64,000 nucleotides of DNA from Geodermatophilus africanus (GCF_900107105.1 NZ_FNOT01000005.1:352320-416319); one strand, 5' to 3'; positions 21,295 to 31,391 are shown, numbered from the stretch's first letter. Notes: generated from the sequence alone by a model not told the origin. Program-made: numbers and translations.

Positions 21295-21619
21295 GTCCCT
21301 GTCGGCCGGACCACTGCTGACCCCGCGCCGCGCGGTGCCCCCGGTCCGAGGCCGACACGTCAGCGCCGACGAGCCCCGCGACCTGCGTCCCTCACCGGGC
21401 CGATCGGCCGGTGCGGCCCGGACGACGGGCCCGGCGGCGAGACGCAGGGGTCGCCCGGCCAGTGACCTCGATCTCGCTCGGCCGACGCGCGTTCACGTCG
21501 TGAGCGCACTCGGGTGGGTCCGCGCGGCCCCTGATCGGGGCCCGTGACGGACACGACCGCCCGAGCGCCCGGCGCCGCAGGGGACCCCGCGCGGACGATC
21601 CGAACCCGAGGAGCACCGA
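21295..21619. other. Gene-free stretch upstream of the broken membrane-protein gene
   Basis: These 325 bases have no frame with coding character. Several short dyads (for instance around CGGGCCGATCGGCC near 21400) and a GAGGAG ribosome site at 21608-21613 for the following gene are all I can point to. Confidence 0.4.
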
Positions 21620-22294
21620 GTGACCGAGTCGCGCACGCCCCCGACGGCCCGAGCCAGCAGCGAGGGGCCACGCCCGTCGGCGGCGAGCGCGGCGGTGGAC
21701 GCCGACGGGCCCTGCTGATCGGGGCGCTGCTCGTCGCAGGCCTGGTCGCCCTGCTGCTGTTGCTGAGCCAGTGCGGCGGGGAGGACCCCGGAGCGGGCTC
21801 GGACCCCGCCGCGCAGACGTCCTCGACCGCTGGGGAGCCGTCCTCCGGCTCGGCCGCGCCGAGCTCGTCAGGTGCCGCCGGCTCGTCGGCCGCCCCGTCC
21901 GGCGGGTCCGCGCCGACGGTCAGGTCGTGACCGCTGACGGTCGGTCGGCGCTGGTGCCGGCCGCGGGGACCGACGCCGCCGCGGCGCTGGGTGGGCTCGC
22001 CGGCCAGCCGGTGACCGCCACCGGCGTCCGGGTGCTCTCCGTGCCGGCCGACGAGGGCTTCTGGCTCGGCACGTCGGAGACCGAGCGGGTGTGGGTGCAG
22101 CTGACCGCCGAGGCCGGGGAGTCCCCTATCAGGTGCAGGAGGGCGACCTCGTCGAGCTCGAGGGCACGGTCGTCGAGCACGAGGCGGCCTTCGCCGAGCA
22201 GGTGGGCGTCGATGCCACCGAGGCTGCCCAGCAGCTGACCGAGCAGGTCGCGCACCTCGAGGTGGCCAAGTCCTCGGTGCGACTGTCCGCCTGA
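21620..22294 (+). pseudogene. Membrane-anchored protein gene with three 1-nt frameshifts
   Basis: Three overlapping reading frames join into one sensible protein of about 225 aa. It starts at GTG 21620 (after GAGGAG), and the shifts lie near 21635-21640 (C run in CGCACGCCCCCGACG), near 21912 (GCGCCGACGG) and near 22125 (AGTCCCCTATC). Restoring one C at each site gives TESRTPPDGPSQQRG, a basic stretch, the membrane helix ALLIGALLVAGLVALLLLL, a Ser/Ala/Pro/Gly linker, then a compact domain from DGQVVTADGRSAL through GFWLGTSETERVWVQL to EEGDLVELEGTVVEHE-like sequence and the C-terminus VAKSSVRLSA. The domain resembles an OB-fold-like surface domain; function unknown. All shifts are loss of a C in C-rich sequence, so base-calling error must be excluded. 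Confidence 0.7.
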
Positions 22295-22301
22295 CCAGGG
22301 A

Positions 22302-22345
22302 CCCGAGGCCGGGCCTGCACCGGGAGGGCGGGCCCGGCCCTCGGG
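22302..22345. terminator. GC-rich hairpin
   Basis: CCCGAGGCCGGGCC (22302-22315) pairs with GGCCCGGCCCTCGGG (22331-22345) with one bulged base. It lies 7 nt after the preceding stop and faces the 3' end of the minus-strand gene at 22492, so it could serve both directions. Confidence 0.6.
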
Positions 22346-22435
22346 ACGGCGCTCGCGCCGGCACAGGGACCGGGCTGCGCAGCGCCGGGACGCTCCTCGC
22401 GCACACCCGGGTCCAGCGGGAGCTGCCCGGCCTGG

Positions 22436-22490
22436 GGAAGGACCCCCCGCCACTCGCACGCTCGCGGCGGGACCCTGCAGGGGGCCGGGT
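22436..22490. repeat. Palindromic 3'-end element (copy 5)
   Basis: GAAGGACCCCCCGCC at the left and GGCGGGACCCTGCAGGGGGCC at the right surround CGCACGCTCG, the standard layout of this family. It ends at the stop codon of the minus-strand gene beginning at 22986 and reads outward as GGTCCTTC on the minus strand. Confidence 0.7.
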
Positions 22491-22491
22491 G

Positions 22492-22986
22492 TCAGCGGCC
22501 GGCGGCCATCGCCTGCAGCTCCGCCTCGATCGAGGCGTCGCGCTCGGCCTCGGCAGCGGCCCGCTCGCCGCCCAGCCGCCAGTACACCGGGGCCACGGCC
22601 GCGGCGTGCGCCAGCCCCGCCGCCAGGCCGAACCACCGGTGGGGGTGGGCGACGCCGCGGCGGGCCAGCTCGGCACGCGCGGGCCGGTCGAACACCTGCA
22701 GCAGCAGGCCCAGCCCCAGCGCGCGGGTGCCGGCGTGCAGCAGCGCCCGGCGCTCGTGCACCGGGGGCTGCCCGACCGCCCCGGTGGCGCCCAGCTCGCG
22801 CAGCACGGCGGGGAGCTCCAGGCTGAGCTGGTCCACGGCGACGAGGGCGCCGGCCGCGGTGGCGGTGAGCACCCGCGGCCGGGACCACGGCGGCGCGGCG
22901 CGGCTGGCCAGCACGGCGCCGACCGCCAGCCCCTCGAGTGCGCTGCTGGCCAGGGCACGGGCCCGGAGGGCGTGGAGCGAGGTCAC
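22492..22986 (-). CDS. Small four-helix membrane protein, unknown
   Basis: 164 aa, not recognised. Four hydrophobic stretches are visible (LEGLAVGAVLASRAA, VLTATAAGALVAVDQL, ALGLGLLLQVFDRP, FGLAAGLAHAAAVAPVYW), suggesting an integral membrane protein, with a charged C-terminus (GGERAAAEAERDASIEAEL). GTG 22986 is chosen because the open frame beyond it overlaps the divergent def promoter and gene. It is divergent from def with only 36 nt between the starts. Confidence 0.65.
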   Translation of the reverse strand: MTSLHALRARALASSALEGLAVGAVLASRAAPPWSRPRVLTATAAGALVAVDQLSLELPAVLRELGATGAVGQPPVHERRALLHAGTRALGLGLLLQVFDRPARAELARRGVAHPHRWFGLAAGLAHAAAVAPVYWRLGGERAAAEAERDASIEAELQAMAAGR

Positions 22987-23022
22987 GGGGGCCACCGTAG
23001 GGCTGCCGCCTACGATCGACCG

Positions 23023-23556
23023 GTGAGCGTGACCCCCATCCGGTTGCTGGGCGACCCGGTGCTGCGCACCCCCGCCGCCCCGGTCGTGGACTTCGACCAG
23101 GAGCTGCGCCGGCTGGTCGCCGACCTCACCGACACCATGTTCGCCGCCGGCGGCGCCGGGCTGGCCGCTCCGCAGATCGGCGTCGGGCTGCGGGTGTTCA
23201 CCTGGTTCGTCGACGGCGAGGTCGGCCACCTGGTGAACCCCGAGGTGGCGCCGGTGGGGGAGGAGACCGAGGAGGGTCCCGAAGGCTGCCTGTCCATCCC
23301 CGGCTTCACCTTCGACTGCCGCCGGCACCTCCACGTGGCCGCCACGGGCTTCGACCTGCACGGCGAGCCGTTCCGCGTCGAGGGCTCCCACCTGCTGGCC
23401 CGCGCGGTGCAGCACGAGGTCGACCACCTCGACGGCGTGCTGTTCGTCGACCGGCTCGACGCCGAGGCCCGCGCTGCCGCGCTCGCGGCGATCGGAGCGG
23501 CCGAGTGGGCCGGCGCCGGGGCCTGGGTGCCGCGGGTGGAGGTGAGCCCCCACTGA
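23023..23556 (+). CDS. def: Peptide deformylase
   Basis: A 177-aa metallohydrolase that removes the N-formyl group from new proteins. The three family motifs are present: [20 protein letters not shown] (metal Cys) and QHEVDHLDG (metal His pair and catalytic Glu). GTG 23023 gives the standard N-terminus [17 protein letters not shown]. Its stop lies within CTGA, where fmt appears to start. Confidence 0.96.
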   Translation: MSVTPIRLLGDPVLRTPAAPVVDFDQELRRLVADLTDTMFAAGGAGLAAPQIGVGLRVFTWFVDGEVGHLVNPEVAPVGEETEEGPEGCLSIPGFTFDCRRHLHVAATGFDLHGEPFRVEGSHLLARAVQHEVDHLDGVLFVDRLDAEARAAALAAIGAAEWAGAGAWVPRVEVSPH

Positions 23557-24491
23557 GGCTCCTCTTCGCCGGGACGCCGGACGTCGCCGTCCCCTCGCTG
23601 GAACTCCTGATGGCCTCCGCCCACGAGGTCGTCGCCGTCCTCACCCGCCCCGACGCCCGCTCCGGCCGCGGCCGCCGAGCGAGCCGCTCCCCGGTCGCCG
23701 AGCGGGCCGACGCCGCCGGCGTCCCCGTGCTGCAACCCCGCTCGCCGCGCGAGCCGGAGTTCCTCGAGCGGCTCACCGAGCTGGCCGTCGACAGCGCGCC
23801 GGTCGTCGCCTACGGCGCCCTCGTGCCGCAGGCCGCGCTCGACCTGACGCGGCACGGCTGGGTCAACCTGCACTTCTCGCTGCTGCCGGCGTGGCGGGGT
23901 GCCGCACCGGTGCAGCACGCGGTCATGGCCGGCGACGAGGTCACCGGCGCCTCGACCTTCCTGCTGGAGGCGGGCCTGGACACCGGGCCGGTCTACGGCG
24001 CGGTGACCGAGCCGATCGGTCCGCGGGACACCGCCGGCGACCTGCTGGGCCGGTTGTCGATCAGCGGCGCCCGGCTGCTGGTGGCCACCCTCGACGGCAT
24101 CGCGGCCGGCACCCTCGAGCCGCGGCCGCAGCCGACCGAGGGAGTCAGCCTCGCGCCGCGCCTCGAGCCGACCGACGCCCGCGTCGACTGGTCGCTGCCC
24201 GCCCACGTCGTCGACCGGCGGGTCCGCGGGGTCACCCCTGCGCCCGGCGCCTGGACGACGTGGCGCGGCGACCGGCTGCGGCTGGGGCCGGTCGAGCCGC
24301 TGCCGTCGTCCCTGGGGCTGGTGCCCGGCGAGCTGTCGGTGGGGCCGACCGGCGTGCTGGTCGGCACCGGTCGGGGCGCGGTCCGGCTCGGCGAGGTGCA
24401 GCCGGCCGGCAAGCGGCTGCTGCCGGCACCGGACTGGTCCCGCGGCGCGCGGCCGGCGCCGGGCGAGCGACTCGGGGACGACGGCCCGTGA
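23553..24491 (+). CDS. fmt: Methionyl-tRNA formyltransferase
   Basis: A 312-aa enzyme that formylates initiator Met-tRNA. It shows [18 protein letters not shown], the formyl-THF motif [24 protein letters not shown] and the C-terminal OB domain ([17 protein letters not shown]). Start: CTG 23553 in a CTGA overlap with the def stop gives exactly the family N-terminus and length. The only standard in-frame start, GTG 23505, would overlap def by 52 nt and add 16 residues not seen in the family. It pairs with def in one operon. Confidence 0.93.
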   Translation: MRLLFAGTPDVAVPSLELLMASAHEVVAVLTRPDARSGRGRRASRSPVAERADAAGVPVLQPRSPREPEFLERLTELAVDSAPVVAYGALVPQAALDLTRHGWVNLHFSLLPAWRGAAPVQHAVMAGDEVTGASTFLLEAGLDTGPVYGAVTEPIGPRDTAGDLLGRLSISGARLLVATLDGIAAGTLEPRPQPTEGVSLAPRLEPTDARVDWSLPAHVVDRRVRGVTPAPGAWTTWRGDRLRLGPVEPLPSSLGLVPGELSVGPTGVLVGTGRGAVRLGEVQPAGKRLLPAPDWSRGARPAPGERLGDDGP

Positions 24492-25870
24492 CCGCTCCCC
24501 GGCGCGGCAACCGCCGTCCGCCGTCCCGCCGCTCCCGCCCGGTGCTCGACGGGGCGCGGCTGACCGCCTTCGACGTCCTCGACGGCGTCACCAGCCGCGC
24601 CGCCTACGCCAACCTGCTGCTGCCCCAGCTGCTGCGCGAGCGCGCCGCCGACCTCGGCGAGCGCGACGCCGCCTTCGCCACCCAGCTGGCCTACGGCACG
24701 CTGCGCGCCACCGGCACCCTCGACGCGGTGCTGGCCCCGCTGGTCACCCGGCCGCTGGCCGAGCTCGACCCGCGGGTGCTCGACCTGCTGCGGCTGGGCA
24801 CCTACCAGCTGCTGGACCTGCGGGTGCCCGCCCACGCCGCCGTCGACACGTCCGTCGCGCTCACCCGCGCCATCGTCGGCACCGGTGCCTCCGGCCTGGT
24901 CAACGCGGTGCTGCGCAAGGTCGCCGCGGGCGGCGACCGCGCGGCCTGGCTCGAGCGGCTCGACGGGGACGGCGACCAGCGGCTGGCGCTGGCCACCGAC
25001 CACCCGGGGTGGATCGTCGGGGCCTGGCGCGACGCGCTCGGCGACGAGGCGGAGCTCGAGCCCGCGCTGCTGGCCGACGACGCCGCGCCCGAGGTCCACC
25101 TGGTCGCCCGCCGGGTGCCCCGCGACCAGCTGGTGGCCGAGTCCGGCGGGCAGCCGGGTCCGTGGTCGCCGCACGCCGTCCGGCTCGGCGGCGGGGACCC
25201 GGCCCGCGTCCCGTCGGTGCGCGAGGGCCGGGCCGCGGTGCAGGACGAGGGCAGCCAGCTGGCCGCGCTGCTGCTCGCCCGCGCGCCGCTGGAGGGTCCG
25301 GACGCCGCCTGGCTCGACGTGTGCGCCGGCCCCGGCGGCAAGGCCGGGCTGCTGGCGGCGGTGCGGCCGGAGGGGGTGCAGCTGACCGCCGCCGACCGCG
25401 CGCCGCACCGCGCCGAGCTGGTCCGCCGCGCGTTGCGGGACGAGGACGACGTCGAGGTGCTGGTCGCCGACGGGCGGACGCCGCCGTGGCGGCCGGGCGC
25501 CTTCGACCGCGTGCTGCTCGACGCGCCCTGCACCGGGTTGGGCGCGCTGCGCCGCCGCCCCGAGGTGCGCTGGCGGCGCACCCCCGACGACGTCGCGCCG
25601 CTGGTGGAGCTGCAGCGGGCGCTGCTCGACGGCGCGCTGGCCGCCGTGCGCCCCGGCGGGGTGGTCGCCTACGTGACCTGCTCGCCGCACACCGACGAGA
25701 CCGTCGCCGTGGCCGACGCCGCGGCCGCCCGGGACGACGTCGAGGTGCTGCCGGTCGCGCCGCTGTTCCCGGAGGTGCCCGGGCTCGCCCGCGGCGCGTA
25801 CGGGCAGCTCTGGCCGCACCGGCACGGCACCGACGCGATGTTCATGGCTCTGCTCCGCCGCACCCGCTGA
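24488..25870 (+). CDS. rsmB: 16S rRNA m5C967 methyltransferase RsmB
   Basis: 460 aa, with an N-terminal NusB-like RNA-binding domain (about residues 20-150) and a C-terminal SAM-dependent RNA m5C methyltransferase. SAM motif I is [17 protein letters not shown], motif IV with a catalytic Cys is [20 protein letters not shown], and the second Cys is in [13 protein letters not shown]. The GTG overlaps the fmt stop (GTGA), completing def-fmt-rsmB. Confidence 0.95.
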   Translation: MTAPRRGNRRPPSRRSRPVLDGARLTAFDVLDGVTSRAAYANLLLPQLLRERAADLGERDAAFATQLAYGTLRATGTLDAVLAPLVTRPLAELDPRVLDLLRLGTYQLLDLRVPAHAAVDTSVALTRAIVGTGASGLVNAVLRKVAAGGDRAAWLERLDGDGDQRLALATDHPGWIVGAWRDALGDEAELEPALLADDAAPEVHLVARRVPRDQLVAESGGQPGPWSPHAVRLGGGDPARVPSVREGRAAVQDEGSQLAALLLARAPLEGPDAAWLDVCAGPGGKAGLLAAVRPEGVQLTAADRAPHRAELVRRALRDEDDVEVLVADGRTPPWRPGAFDRVLLDAPCTGLGALRRRPEVRWRRTPDDVAPLVELQRALLDGALAAVRPGGVVAYVTCSPHTDETVAVADAAAARDDVEVLPVAPLFPEVPGLARGAYGQLWPHRHGTDAMFMALLRRTR

Positions 25871-25879
25871 GCCGGGCGG

Positions 25880-26752
25880 TCACCCGGTCGGGCGCGCGGG
25901 CGCGGCGGTGGAGGGCCGGGAGCCGCGGTGGTCGGCGTGCTCGTGCTCGTCCTCGTCCTCGTGCGCGTCGTCGTGCTCGCCGTCCTGCTCCCGGTGGTCA
26001 CCGCGTGCCGGGTCGGCGGCCCACCCGCCGGAGCCGTCGCCGTCCTCCGGCCGGTCGCGCACCTCGTCGTCGTCCGACCGCGGCGCGGTCGAGGGGGCGG
26101 CCGCCGAGGTGGACGCCGCGGGCGCGGGCTCGGGTGCCGGTGCCGGTATCGCTGCCGGTTGCGCTGCCGCTGTCGGTTCCGCGGCGAGGGCGGCGTCGTC
26201 CGGCGACGGCGTCGCGGCTGCCTCGACGGTGTCCGTCGGCGCGGCCGGCGCGGCCGGGGTCGGGGCGACCGGGGGTGGTGCGCTGACCCGCGGCCGGGCG
26301 TCCGCCGGGACGACCGTGAGCGGCGCGGCCGCCGTCGCGGCGGCGGGGGAGGGCTCCGCCCACTGGGTGGGTGCCGACCCGCTGCTGCGCCGCGGCACCG
26401 TCGTGGCGGGCTCGTCGCCCGACGGCGACGGGGCGGCCGACGACGACGGCGGACTGCTGGTCGGCGCGGCGTCCGCCCCGGCGTCCTCGGCCGCGGGCGG
26501 GGCGGGCTCAGCCGCGGGCCGGGCGGGCTCGGCCGGCGCGCCGAGCAGCGAGAAGCCGGCCCACGCGCCGGTGAGCGTCGCGGTGCCGATGGCGGCGAGC
26601 ACGGCGACCGACCCCGCCACCAGGGCCAGCCGTTTCGACCAGGCCCGCCGCGCCGGCCGACCGGTCGCGCCGTAGTACAGCAGCACCGGCCGCTGCCCGG
26701 GGTCGGCCGGCGGGACGGCGGACCGCCGGTCGCGGTGCCGGCCGGTGCTCAT
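25880..26752 (-). CDS. Single-pass Pro/Ala-rich protein with acidic, His-rich tail
   Basis: 290 aa, not recognised. A basic N-terminus (about 45 residues) is followed by one membrane helix (LALVAGSVAVLAAIGTATLTGAWAGFSLL). Next come about 170 residues of low-complexity Pro/Ala/Ser/Thr sequence, typical of a cell-wall-spanning linker. The last 45 residues are dense in Asp, Glu and His (DHREQDGEHDDAHEDEDEHE). Such a tail could bind divalent metal; that is inference. Its ATG overlaps the stop of the response regulator gene (ATGA), so it forms a transcription unit with the two-component system. Confidence 0.72.
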   Translation of the reverse strand: MSTGRHRDRRSAVPPADPGQRPVLLYYGATGRPARRAWSKRLALVAGSVAVLAAIGTATLTGAWAGFSLLGAPAEPARPAAEPAPPAAEDAGADAAPTSSPPSSSAAPSPSGDEPATTVPRRSSGSAPTQWAEPSPAAATAAAPLTVVPADARPRVSAPPPVAPTPAAPAAPTDTVEAAATPSPDDAALAAEPTAAAQPAAIPAPAPEPAPAASTSAAAPSTAPRSDDDEVRDRPEDGDGSGGWAADPARGDHREQDGEHDDAHEDEDEHEHADHRGSRPSTAAPARPTG

Positions 26753-27393
26753 CCGGGCGTCCGGTGGGTTCCGGCCGGGCGCAGCCGGCGCTCGGCCCAC
26801 AGCGCCGCCTGTGTGCGGTCGGTGGCGCCGATGCGCTGCAGGATGCGCGTGACGTGGGTCTTGACGGTGGCCTCGCTGATCCGCAGGCGCCGCGCGATCA
26901 CCTTGTTCGGCAGGCCCTGCCGGACCAGTTCGAGCACCTCCTTCTCGCGGTAGGTGAGCGGGTCGTCCTGGCCGCGGTCGCGCAGGTCGGCGAGGAGTGC
27001 GCAGGTGACCATGGGGTCGACCGGCGCCCCGCCGGCGGCGATGCAGCGCACCGCGTCGAGGATCGACTCGCCGTCCTGGTACTTGAGCAGGTAGCCGTCG
27101 GCCCCGGCGACCAGCGCGGGCAGCACGAGGTCGGGCTCGCCGAAGGAGGTGAGCACCAGCACCGGGGTGGTGTGGCCGCGCTGGCGCAGCGTGCGGATCA
27201 CCGTCACGCCGTCCCGGCCCGGCATCGACAGGTCCAGCAGCAGCACGTCGGGGTCCAGCTGCTCGACCAGCTCCAGCGCGGTGTCGCCGTCCCCGACCGC
27301 GCCCACGCACTCCAGGCCGTCGGCGGCGTCCAGCAGGCTGGAGATGCCCCGCCGGACGACGGCGTGGTCGTCGACGACCAGCACCCGGATCAC
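26749..27393 (-). CDS. NarL/LuxR-family response regulator
   Basis: A 214-aa response regulator. The receiver domain (1-120) has IRVLVVDDHAVVRRG, the phosphoacceptor Asp in DVLLLDLSMPGRDG and the conserved Lys in GADGYLLKYQ. The C-terminal LuxR helix-turn-helix is LTYREKEVLELVRQGLPNKVIARRL followed by SEATVKTHVTRILQRIG. GTG 27393 overlaps the stop of the histidine kinase gene, so the pair is cognate. Confidence 0.93.
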   Translation of the reverse strand: MIRVLVVDDHAVVRRGISSLLDAADGLECVGAVGDGDTALELVEQLDPDVLLLDLSMPGRDGVTVIRTLRQRGHTTPVLVLTSFGEPDLVLPALVAGADGYLLKYQDGESILDAVRCIAAGGAPVDPMVTCALLADLRDRGQDDPLTYREKEVLELVRQGLPNKVIARRLRISEATVKTHVTRILQRIGATDRTQAALWAERRLRPAGTHRTPG

Positions 27394-28757
27394 CGCGTGG
27401 CTCCCACGGTCGGGCGCACGGTGGTCGACAGCGGGACGGTCGCGACCAGCCGGGTGCCCTGCCCCGGGGCGCTCGTGAGCGTCAACGAGCCCCCTGCGTC
27501 CACCAGCAGCTCGCCCAGTGCTCGCAACCCGACGTGACCGGCCGCGAGCCGCTCGGCCAGCCGGGCCTCGTCGAAACCCTGCCCGTCGTCCTCGATGCTC
27601 ATCGTGGCGACCCCCTCGTCTCGGGTGACGGCGACCTCCACCGAGGTCGCCCGGCTGTGCGCGGTGACGTTGCGCAGCGCCTCCTGGGCGCAGCGGTAGA
27701 GCAGCGCGGCCGTCGGGCCGGGCAGGTCCCGGGCCGCGTCGGCCCGCACGGTGACGCGGGTGCCGGAGCGGCCGACCTCCTGCGCCAGCAGCTGCAGGGC
27801 CGGCAGCAGGCCGCCGCGGAAGCCGCCCCGGGCGGGGATGAGCGCGACGAGCAGGGTGCGCAGGTCCTCGACGGACCGGCGCACAGCCGTCGCGGTCCGC
27901 TCCAGCAGCTCGGCGTCCTCGGGGTTGCGCGGCCGGCCGCGCATCTGGGCCGCGTCGAGCTCGTAGGCCAGCCCGGTGAGGTCCTGCACGACGTGGTCGT
28001 GGACGTCGCCGGCGATCCGGCGCCGCTCGGCGTCCGAGGCGTCCACGGCGGCCTGCAGCAGCGCGTCCTCGGACTGCTGCGACCGGCGCAGCCGCGACGC
28101 CAGCCGCCAGGCCAGCGGCACCTGGATCACCTGCAGCAGGGTCAGCGCCCCCAGCGCCGCCGGGGCGAACCGCCGCCAGGTGCGCTGGGCGAGGTCGGTC
28201 ACCTCGGAGTAGCTCTCGTGGAACTCGACCAGCAGCGGGGTGCCGTGCACGTCCTCCACCCTGACCCAGGCCACGAGCACCCGGCCGCTGCTGCGGCCCT
28301 CGACCACACCCGGGTCCCCGGGGTCGGCCACCAGCGAGGTCACCGAGCCGGTCTCCAGAGCCATCTGCGCGGCGTCCGGCAGCGGGGCCGCCCGGCCCGC
28401 GACGCTGCGGTCGTCGGCCCAGAGGATCCGCCCGTCGGCGGTCCGCACCCGCACCGCGACGACCGGGCCGGCCGTGACGAGGGCGCGGACGTGCGTGCGC
28501 AGGTCCGCAGGCGGGTCGGGCTGCACGCCGCGGGCGCTGTCGAGGGCGGGCGTCAGGGTCGCGGCGGTGACGCGGGCCAGGCTCTCGAAGGCCCGCGTGC
28601 CCTGGTCGAGGCCCGCCCGGCGCGCGAGCACGCCGGTGAGCAGGGCCAGCGCCAGGGTCACGACGAGTCCGGCGCAGGCGAACCAGGCGACGGAAGTCGC
28701 CACCGACCTGTGCCGTCCCGCCGCATGGGCCGCCGTCCGCCGCCCTCCCCGGACCAC
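27390..28757 (-). CDS. Membrane sensor histidine kinase (HisKA_3 type)
   Basis: About 455 aa. It has a first membrane helix (SVAWFACAGLVVTLALALLTGVLA), an extracytoplasmic sensor of about 130 residues, and a second helix (FAPAALGALTLLQVIQVPLAW). Then come a HisKA_3 dimerisation domain with the phosphoacceptor His in ERRRIAGDVHDHVVQDLTG and a HATPase domain (QEALRNVTAHS, EDDGQGFDEARL, GHVGLRALGELL). The start is uncertain. GTG 28757 keeps a short basic N-terminus and avoids the divergent gene at 28927. The signal is unknown; the adjacent copper-type YcnI gene and metal-tail protein suggest a metal or envelope cue, which is inference. Confidence 0.9.
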   Translation of the reverse strand: MVRGGRRTAAHAAGRHRSVATSVAWFACAGLVVTLALALLTGVLARRAGLDQGTRAFESLARVTAATLTPALDSARGVQPDPPADLRTHVRALVTAGPVVAVRVRTADGRILWADDRSVAGRAAPLPDAAQMALETGSVTSLVADPGDPGVVEGRSSGRVLVAWVRVEDVHGTPLLVEFHESYSEVTDLAQRTWRRFAPAALGALTLLQVIQVPLAWRLASRLRRSQQSEDALLQAAVDASDAERRRIAGDVHDHVVQDLTGLAYELDAAQMRGRPRNPEDAELLERTATAVRRSVEDLRTLLVALIPARGGFRGGLLPALQLLAQEVGRSGTRVTVRADAARDLPGPTAALLYRCAQEALRNVTAHSRATSVEVAVTRDEGVATMSIEDDGQGFDEARLAERLAAGHVGLRALGELLVDAGGSLTLTSAPGQGTRLVATVPLSTTVRPTVGATR

Positions 28758-28926
28758 TCGTCGAACGATAGGGAGGCGCGGTTCCGTATCGGGGGTCTGC
28801 CGACGCGGTGCGGCCCGGGGCGGATGCCGCTCGTCGGCGCGCCCGGGGAGTCCTACCCACGGCGACCCCGCGACCACGATCCGGAACGGCGGGAACCTGG
28901 CGCGTCCCGCCGACGACCACTGCACC

Positions 28927-29616
28927 GTGACCACTCGAAGCCCGGCCTTGCGCCGGACCCTCGCGACCGTCCTGACCGGCGCCGTCCTGCTCGCCGCCGG
29001 CACCGGGACGGCGGCCGCCCATGTCGAGGTCAGCGCCGAGGGCGCAGTGGCCGGCACCGGTCCGGTGACGCTCGCCTTCTCCGCGGCGTCCGAGGCCGCG
29101 GCGGGCATCACGGCGATGCGCACGCAGCTGCCCGCGGGCATCGACCCGGCCGGCGTCTCGCTGGCCGCCGGTCCGCCCGGGTGGGCGCTCACCCCGACCC
29201 CGGAGGGCTTCGAGGTGGGCGGGCCCGCGCTGCCCGCCGGCGCGGACGCCGAGTACGCGGTGACCGTGGCAACCCTGCCTGCCGGCGTGACCGAGCTGGC
29301 CTTCCCGACCGTGCAGGTCTACGCCGACGGCACCGAGAACGCCTGGATCGAGCAGGAGGTGCCCGGCGGGCCGGAGCCGGAGCTGCCGGCGCCGGTGCTC
29401 GCCGTCGCTCCGGGGGCGGCCGTGCCCTCGGCGGCGGCGCCCGCGTCCCCGACGGTGGCGGCCGAGCCGCCGGCGCCCAGCGCGTCGGCCCCGGCGCCTG
29501 CCGCGGCGGCCGACGACGGCACCGGCAGCGGCTGGCTGGTGGCGGCCGCGGCGGTCGCCGCGCTGGCCGCCGTGGCCGGCGGGCTGTGGTACCGCCGCTG
29601 GCGCGCCGGGCGGTGA
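28927..29616 (+). CDS. YcnI-like DUF1775 copper-binding protein
   Basis: 229 aa. A signal peptide ([21 protein letters not shown]) ends just before HVEVSAEG, so cleavage would leave His as the first mature residue. In DUF1775/YcnI proteins that His forms a copper-binding brace. A beta-sandwich domain follows (about residues 32-160), then a Pro/Ala-rich linker, a membrane helix ([19 protein letters not shown]) and a short basic tail YRRWRAGR, so it is exposed at the outer face of the membrane. It is divergent from the histidine kinase, 169 nt between starts. Confidence 0.83.
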   Translation: MTTRSPALRRTLATVLTGAVLLAAGTGTAAAHVEVSAEGAVAGTGPVTLAFSAASEAAAGITAMRTQLPAGIDPAGVSLAAGPPGWALTPTPEGFEVGGPALPAGADAEYAVTVATLPAGVTELAFPTVQVYADGTENAWIEQEVPGGPEPELPAPVLAVAPGAAVPSAAAPASPTVAAEPPAPSASAPAPAAAADDGTGSGWLVAAAAVAALAAVAGGLWYRRWRAGR

Positions 29617-29641
29617 TCACCCCCGCCTAGACTCGGCGGAC

Positions 29642-30316
29642 GTGTCCCGCGGCCCCCTGATCGCACCCAGCCTCCTGTCGGCGGACTTCGCCCGGCTGGC
29701 CGACGAGGCGCAGCGCGTCGCCGACGCCGACTGGCTGCACTTCGACGTCATGGACGGGCACTTCGTGCCGAACCTGACCTTCGGGCTGCCGGTCCTGCAG
29801 GCGCTCCAGGCGGTCAGCCCGGTGCCGCTGGACTGCCACCTGATGATCCACCACCCCGAGCGCTGGGCCCCGGGCTACGCCGAGGCCGGTGCGCGCAACG
29901 TCACCGTGCACGCCGAGGCCTGCACCGGCGATCCGCGCGCCGTCGCCCGCGACCTGCGCGCCGCCGGGTCGCTGGCCGGCCTGGCGCTCAAGCCGGGCAC
30001 CCCGCTCGACGAGTACCTCGACGTGCTCCCGGAATTCGACACCCTGCTGGTCATGACCGTGGAGCCCGGCTTCGGTGGTCAGCGCTTCCTCACCGAGACG
30101 CTGCCCAAGGTGCGCCGGGCGCGGGAGCTCGTCGACACCGGGCACCTCGAGCTGCTGGTCGAGGTCGACGGCGGGATCAACGCCGACACCATCGAGCAGG
30201 CCGCCGCGGCCGGTGCCGACGTCTTCGTCGCCGGCTCGGCCGTCTACGGCGCGGACGACCCCGCGCGCGCCATCGCCGACCTGCGCGCCCGGGCCGCCGG
30301 CGCGCGGCAGCGGTGA
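29642..30316 (+). CDS. rpe: Ribulose-phosphate 3-epimerase
   Basis: A 224-aa TIM-barrel enzyme interconverting ribulose 5-phosphate and xylulose 5-phosphate. It shows [31 protein letters not shown] (metal His and Asp), LDCHLMI, the [13 protein letters not shown] loop and [10 protein letters not shown] (catalytic Asp). Its stop overlaps the ribD GTG, so it supplies ribulose 5-phosphate chemistry in the same operon as riboflavin synthesis, which uses that compound for the DHBP branch. Confidence 0.96.
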   Translation: MSRGPLIAPSLLSADFARLADEAQRVADADWLHFDVMDGHFVPNLTFGLPVLQALQAVSPVPLDCHLMIHHPERWAPGYAEAGARNVTVHAEACTGDPRAVARDLRAAGSLAGLALKPGTPLDEYLDVLPEFDTLLVMTVEPGFGGQRFLTETLPKVRRARELVDTGHLELLVEVDGGINADTIEQAAAAGADVFVAGSAVYGADDPARAIADLRARAAGARQR

Positions 30317-31389
30317 CCGCCACCGCGGCCGAGCTCGCCGCCATGGCCCGGGCGCGGGAGCTGGGGCTGGCCGTCCTCGGCACCACCAGCCCGAACCCGG
30401 CGGTGGGCGCGGTGCTGCTGGCCGCCGACGGGACGCCGGTGGGCGAGGGCGCGACCGCACCGCCCGGCGGCCTGCACGCCGAGGTGCAGGCGCTCGCGCA
30501 GGCGGGGGAGCGGGCCCGTGGCGGCACCGCCGTCGTCACCCTCGAGCCGTGCGCGCACACCGGCCGCACCGGGCCGTGCGCCGAGGCGCTGGTGGCCGCC
30601 GGGGTGGCCCGCGTGGTGGTCGCCGTCCCCGAGCCGACCCAGCTGGCGGGGGGCGGCGCCGCCCGGCTGCGCGCTGTCGGCGTCGACGTCGAGCTCGGCG
30701 TGGAGCAGCAGGCCGCCGAGGAGGGCGCGCTCGGCGCGTGGCTGACCGGCGTGCGCGAGGGACGCCCCGCCGTGGTGTGGAAGGTCGCCGGCACCCTCGA
30801 CGGCCGGGTGGCCGCCGCCGACGGCAGCAGCCGCTGGGTCACCGGACCGGAGGCGCGGGCCGCCGTCCACCGGCTGCGGGCCACCTGTGACGCGGTCGTC
30901 GTCGGGTCGGGGACGGCGCTGACCGACGATCCGCAGCTGACCGTCCGGGACGCCGACGGGCGGGACGCCCCCCGCCAGCCGCTGCGTGTCGTGCTCGACC
31001 GCCGCGGCCGGCTGCCCGCGACCGCCCGGGTGCTCGACGACGCCGCGCCCACGCTGATCAGCGCCGCGCCGGGGCCGCGGGAGCTGCTCGACGAGCTGTT
31101 CGCCCGCGACGTGCGGCGCGTGCTGCTGGAGGGCGGCCCGACGCTGGCCGCCGCCTTCCTGCGCGCGGGTCTCGTCGACGAGGTCGTGGTGCACCTGGCG
31201 CCCAAGCTGCTCGGGGCCGGCGCACCGCTGGTGGACGACCTGGGAATCACCGGGATCGGCGACGCGCTGACCCTCCGGGTCACCGGCCTCACCCGCCTGG
31301 GCGGGGACGTGGAGATCCGGCTGCGGCCGACCCGGCACACTGGGGTCCGGCGCGTCGCGGACTCCCACGGCGCGACCGGAGGAGGTTGA
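30313..31389 (+). CDS. ribD: Bifunctional riboflavin deaminase-reductase RibD
   Basis: 358 aa. The N-terminal pyrimidine deaminase has zinc ligands in [10 protein letters not shown] and [17 protein letters not shown]. The C-terminal reductase carries [15 protein letters not shown] and a NADPH-site [13 protein letters not shown]. It carries out two successive steps after GTP cyclohydrolase II. GTG 30313 overlaps the rpe stop. Confidence 0.95.
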   Translation: MTATAAELAAMARARELGLAVLGTTSPNPAVGAVLLAADGTPVGEGATAPPGGLHAEVQALAQAGERARGGTAVVTLEPCAHTGRTGPCAEALVAAGVARVVVAVPEPTQLAGGGAARLRAVGVDVELGVEQQAAEEGALGAWLTGVREGRPAVVWKVAGTLDGRVAAADGSSRWVTGPEARAAVHRLRATCDAVVVGSGTALTDDPQLTVRDADGRDAPRQPLRVVLDRRGRLPATARVLDDAAPTLISAAPGPRELLDELFARDVRRVLLEGGPTLAAAFLRAGLVDEVVVHLAPKLLGAGAPLVDDLGITGIGDALTLRVTGLTRLGGDVEIRLRPTRHTGVRRVADSHGATGGG

Positions 31390-31391
31390 TC

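Noticed and set aside
29617-30312. Possible FMN riboswitch for the rib genes
   Set aside because: ribD overlaps rpe by 4 nt, and the 25 nt ahead of rpe cannot hold the element.
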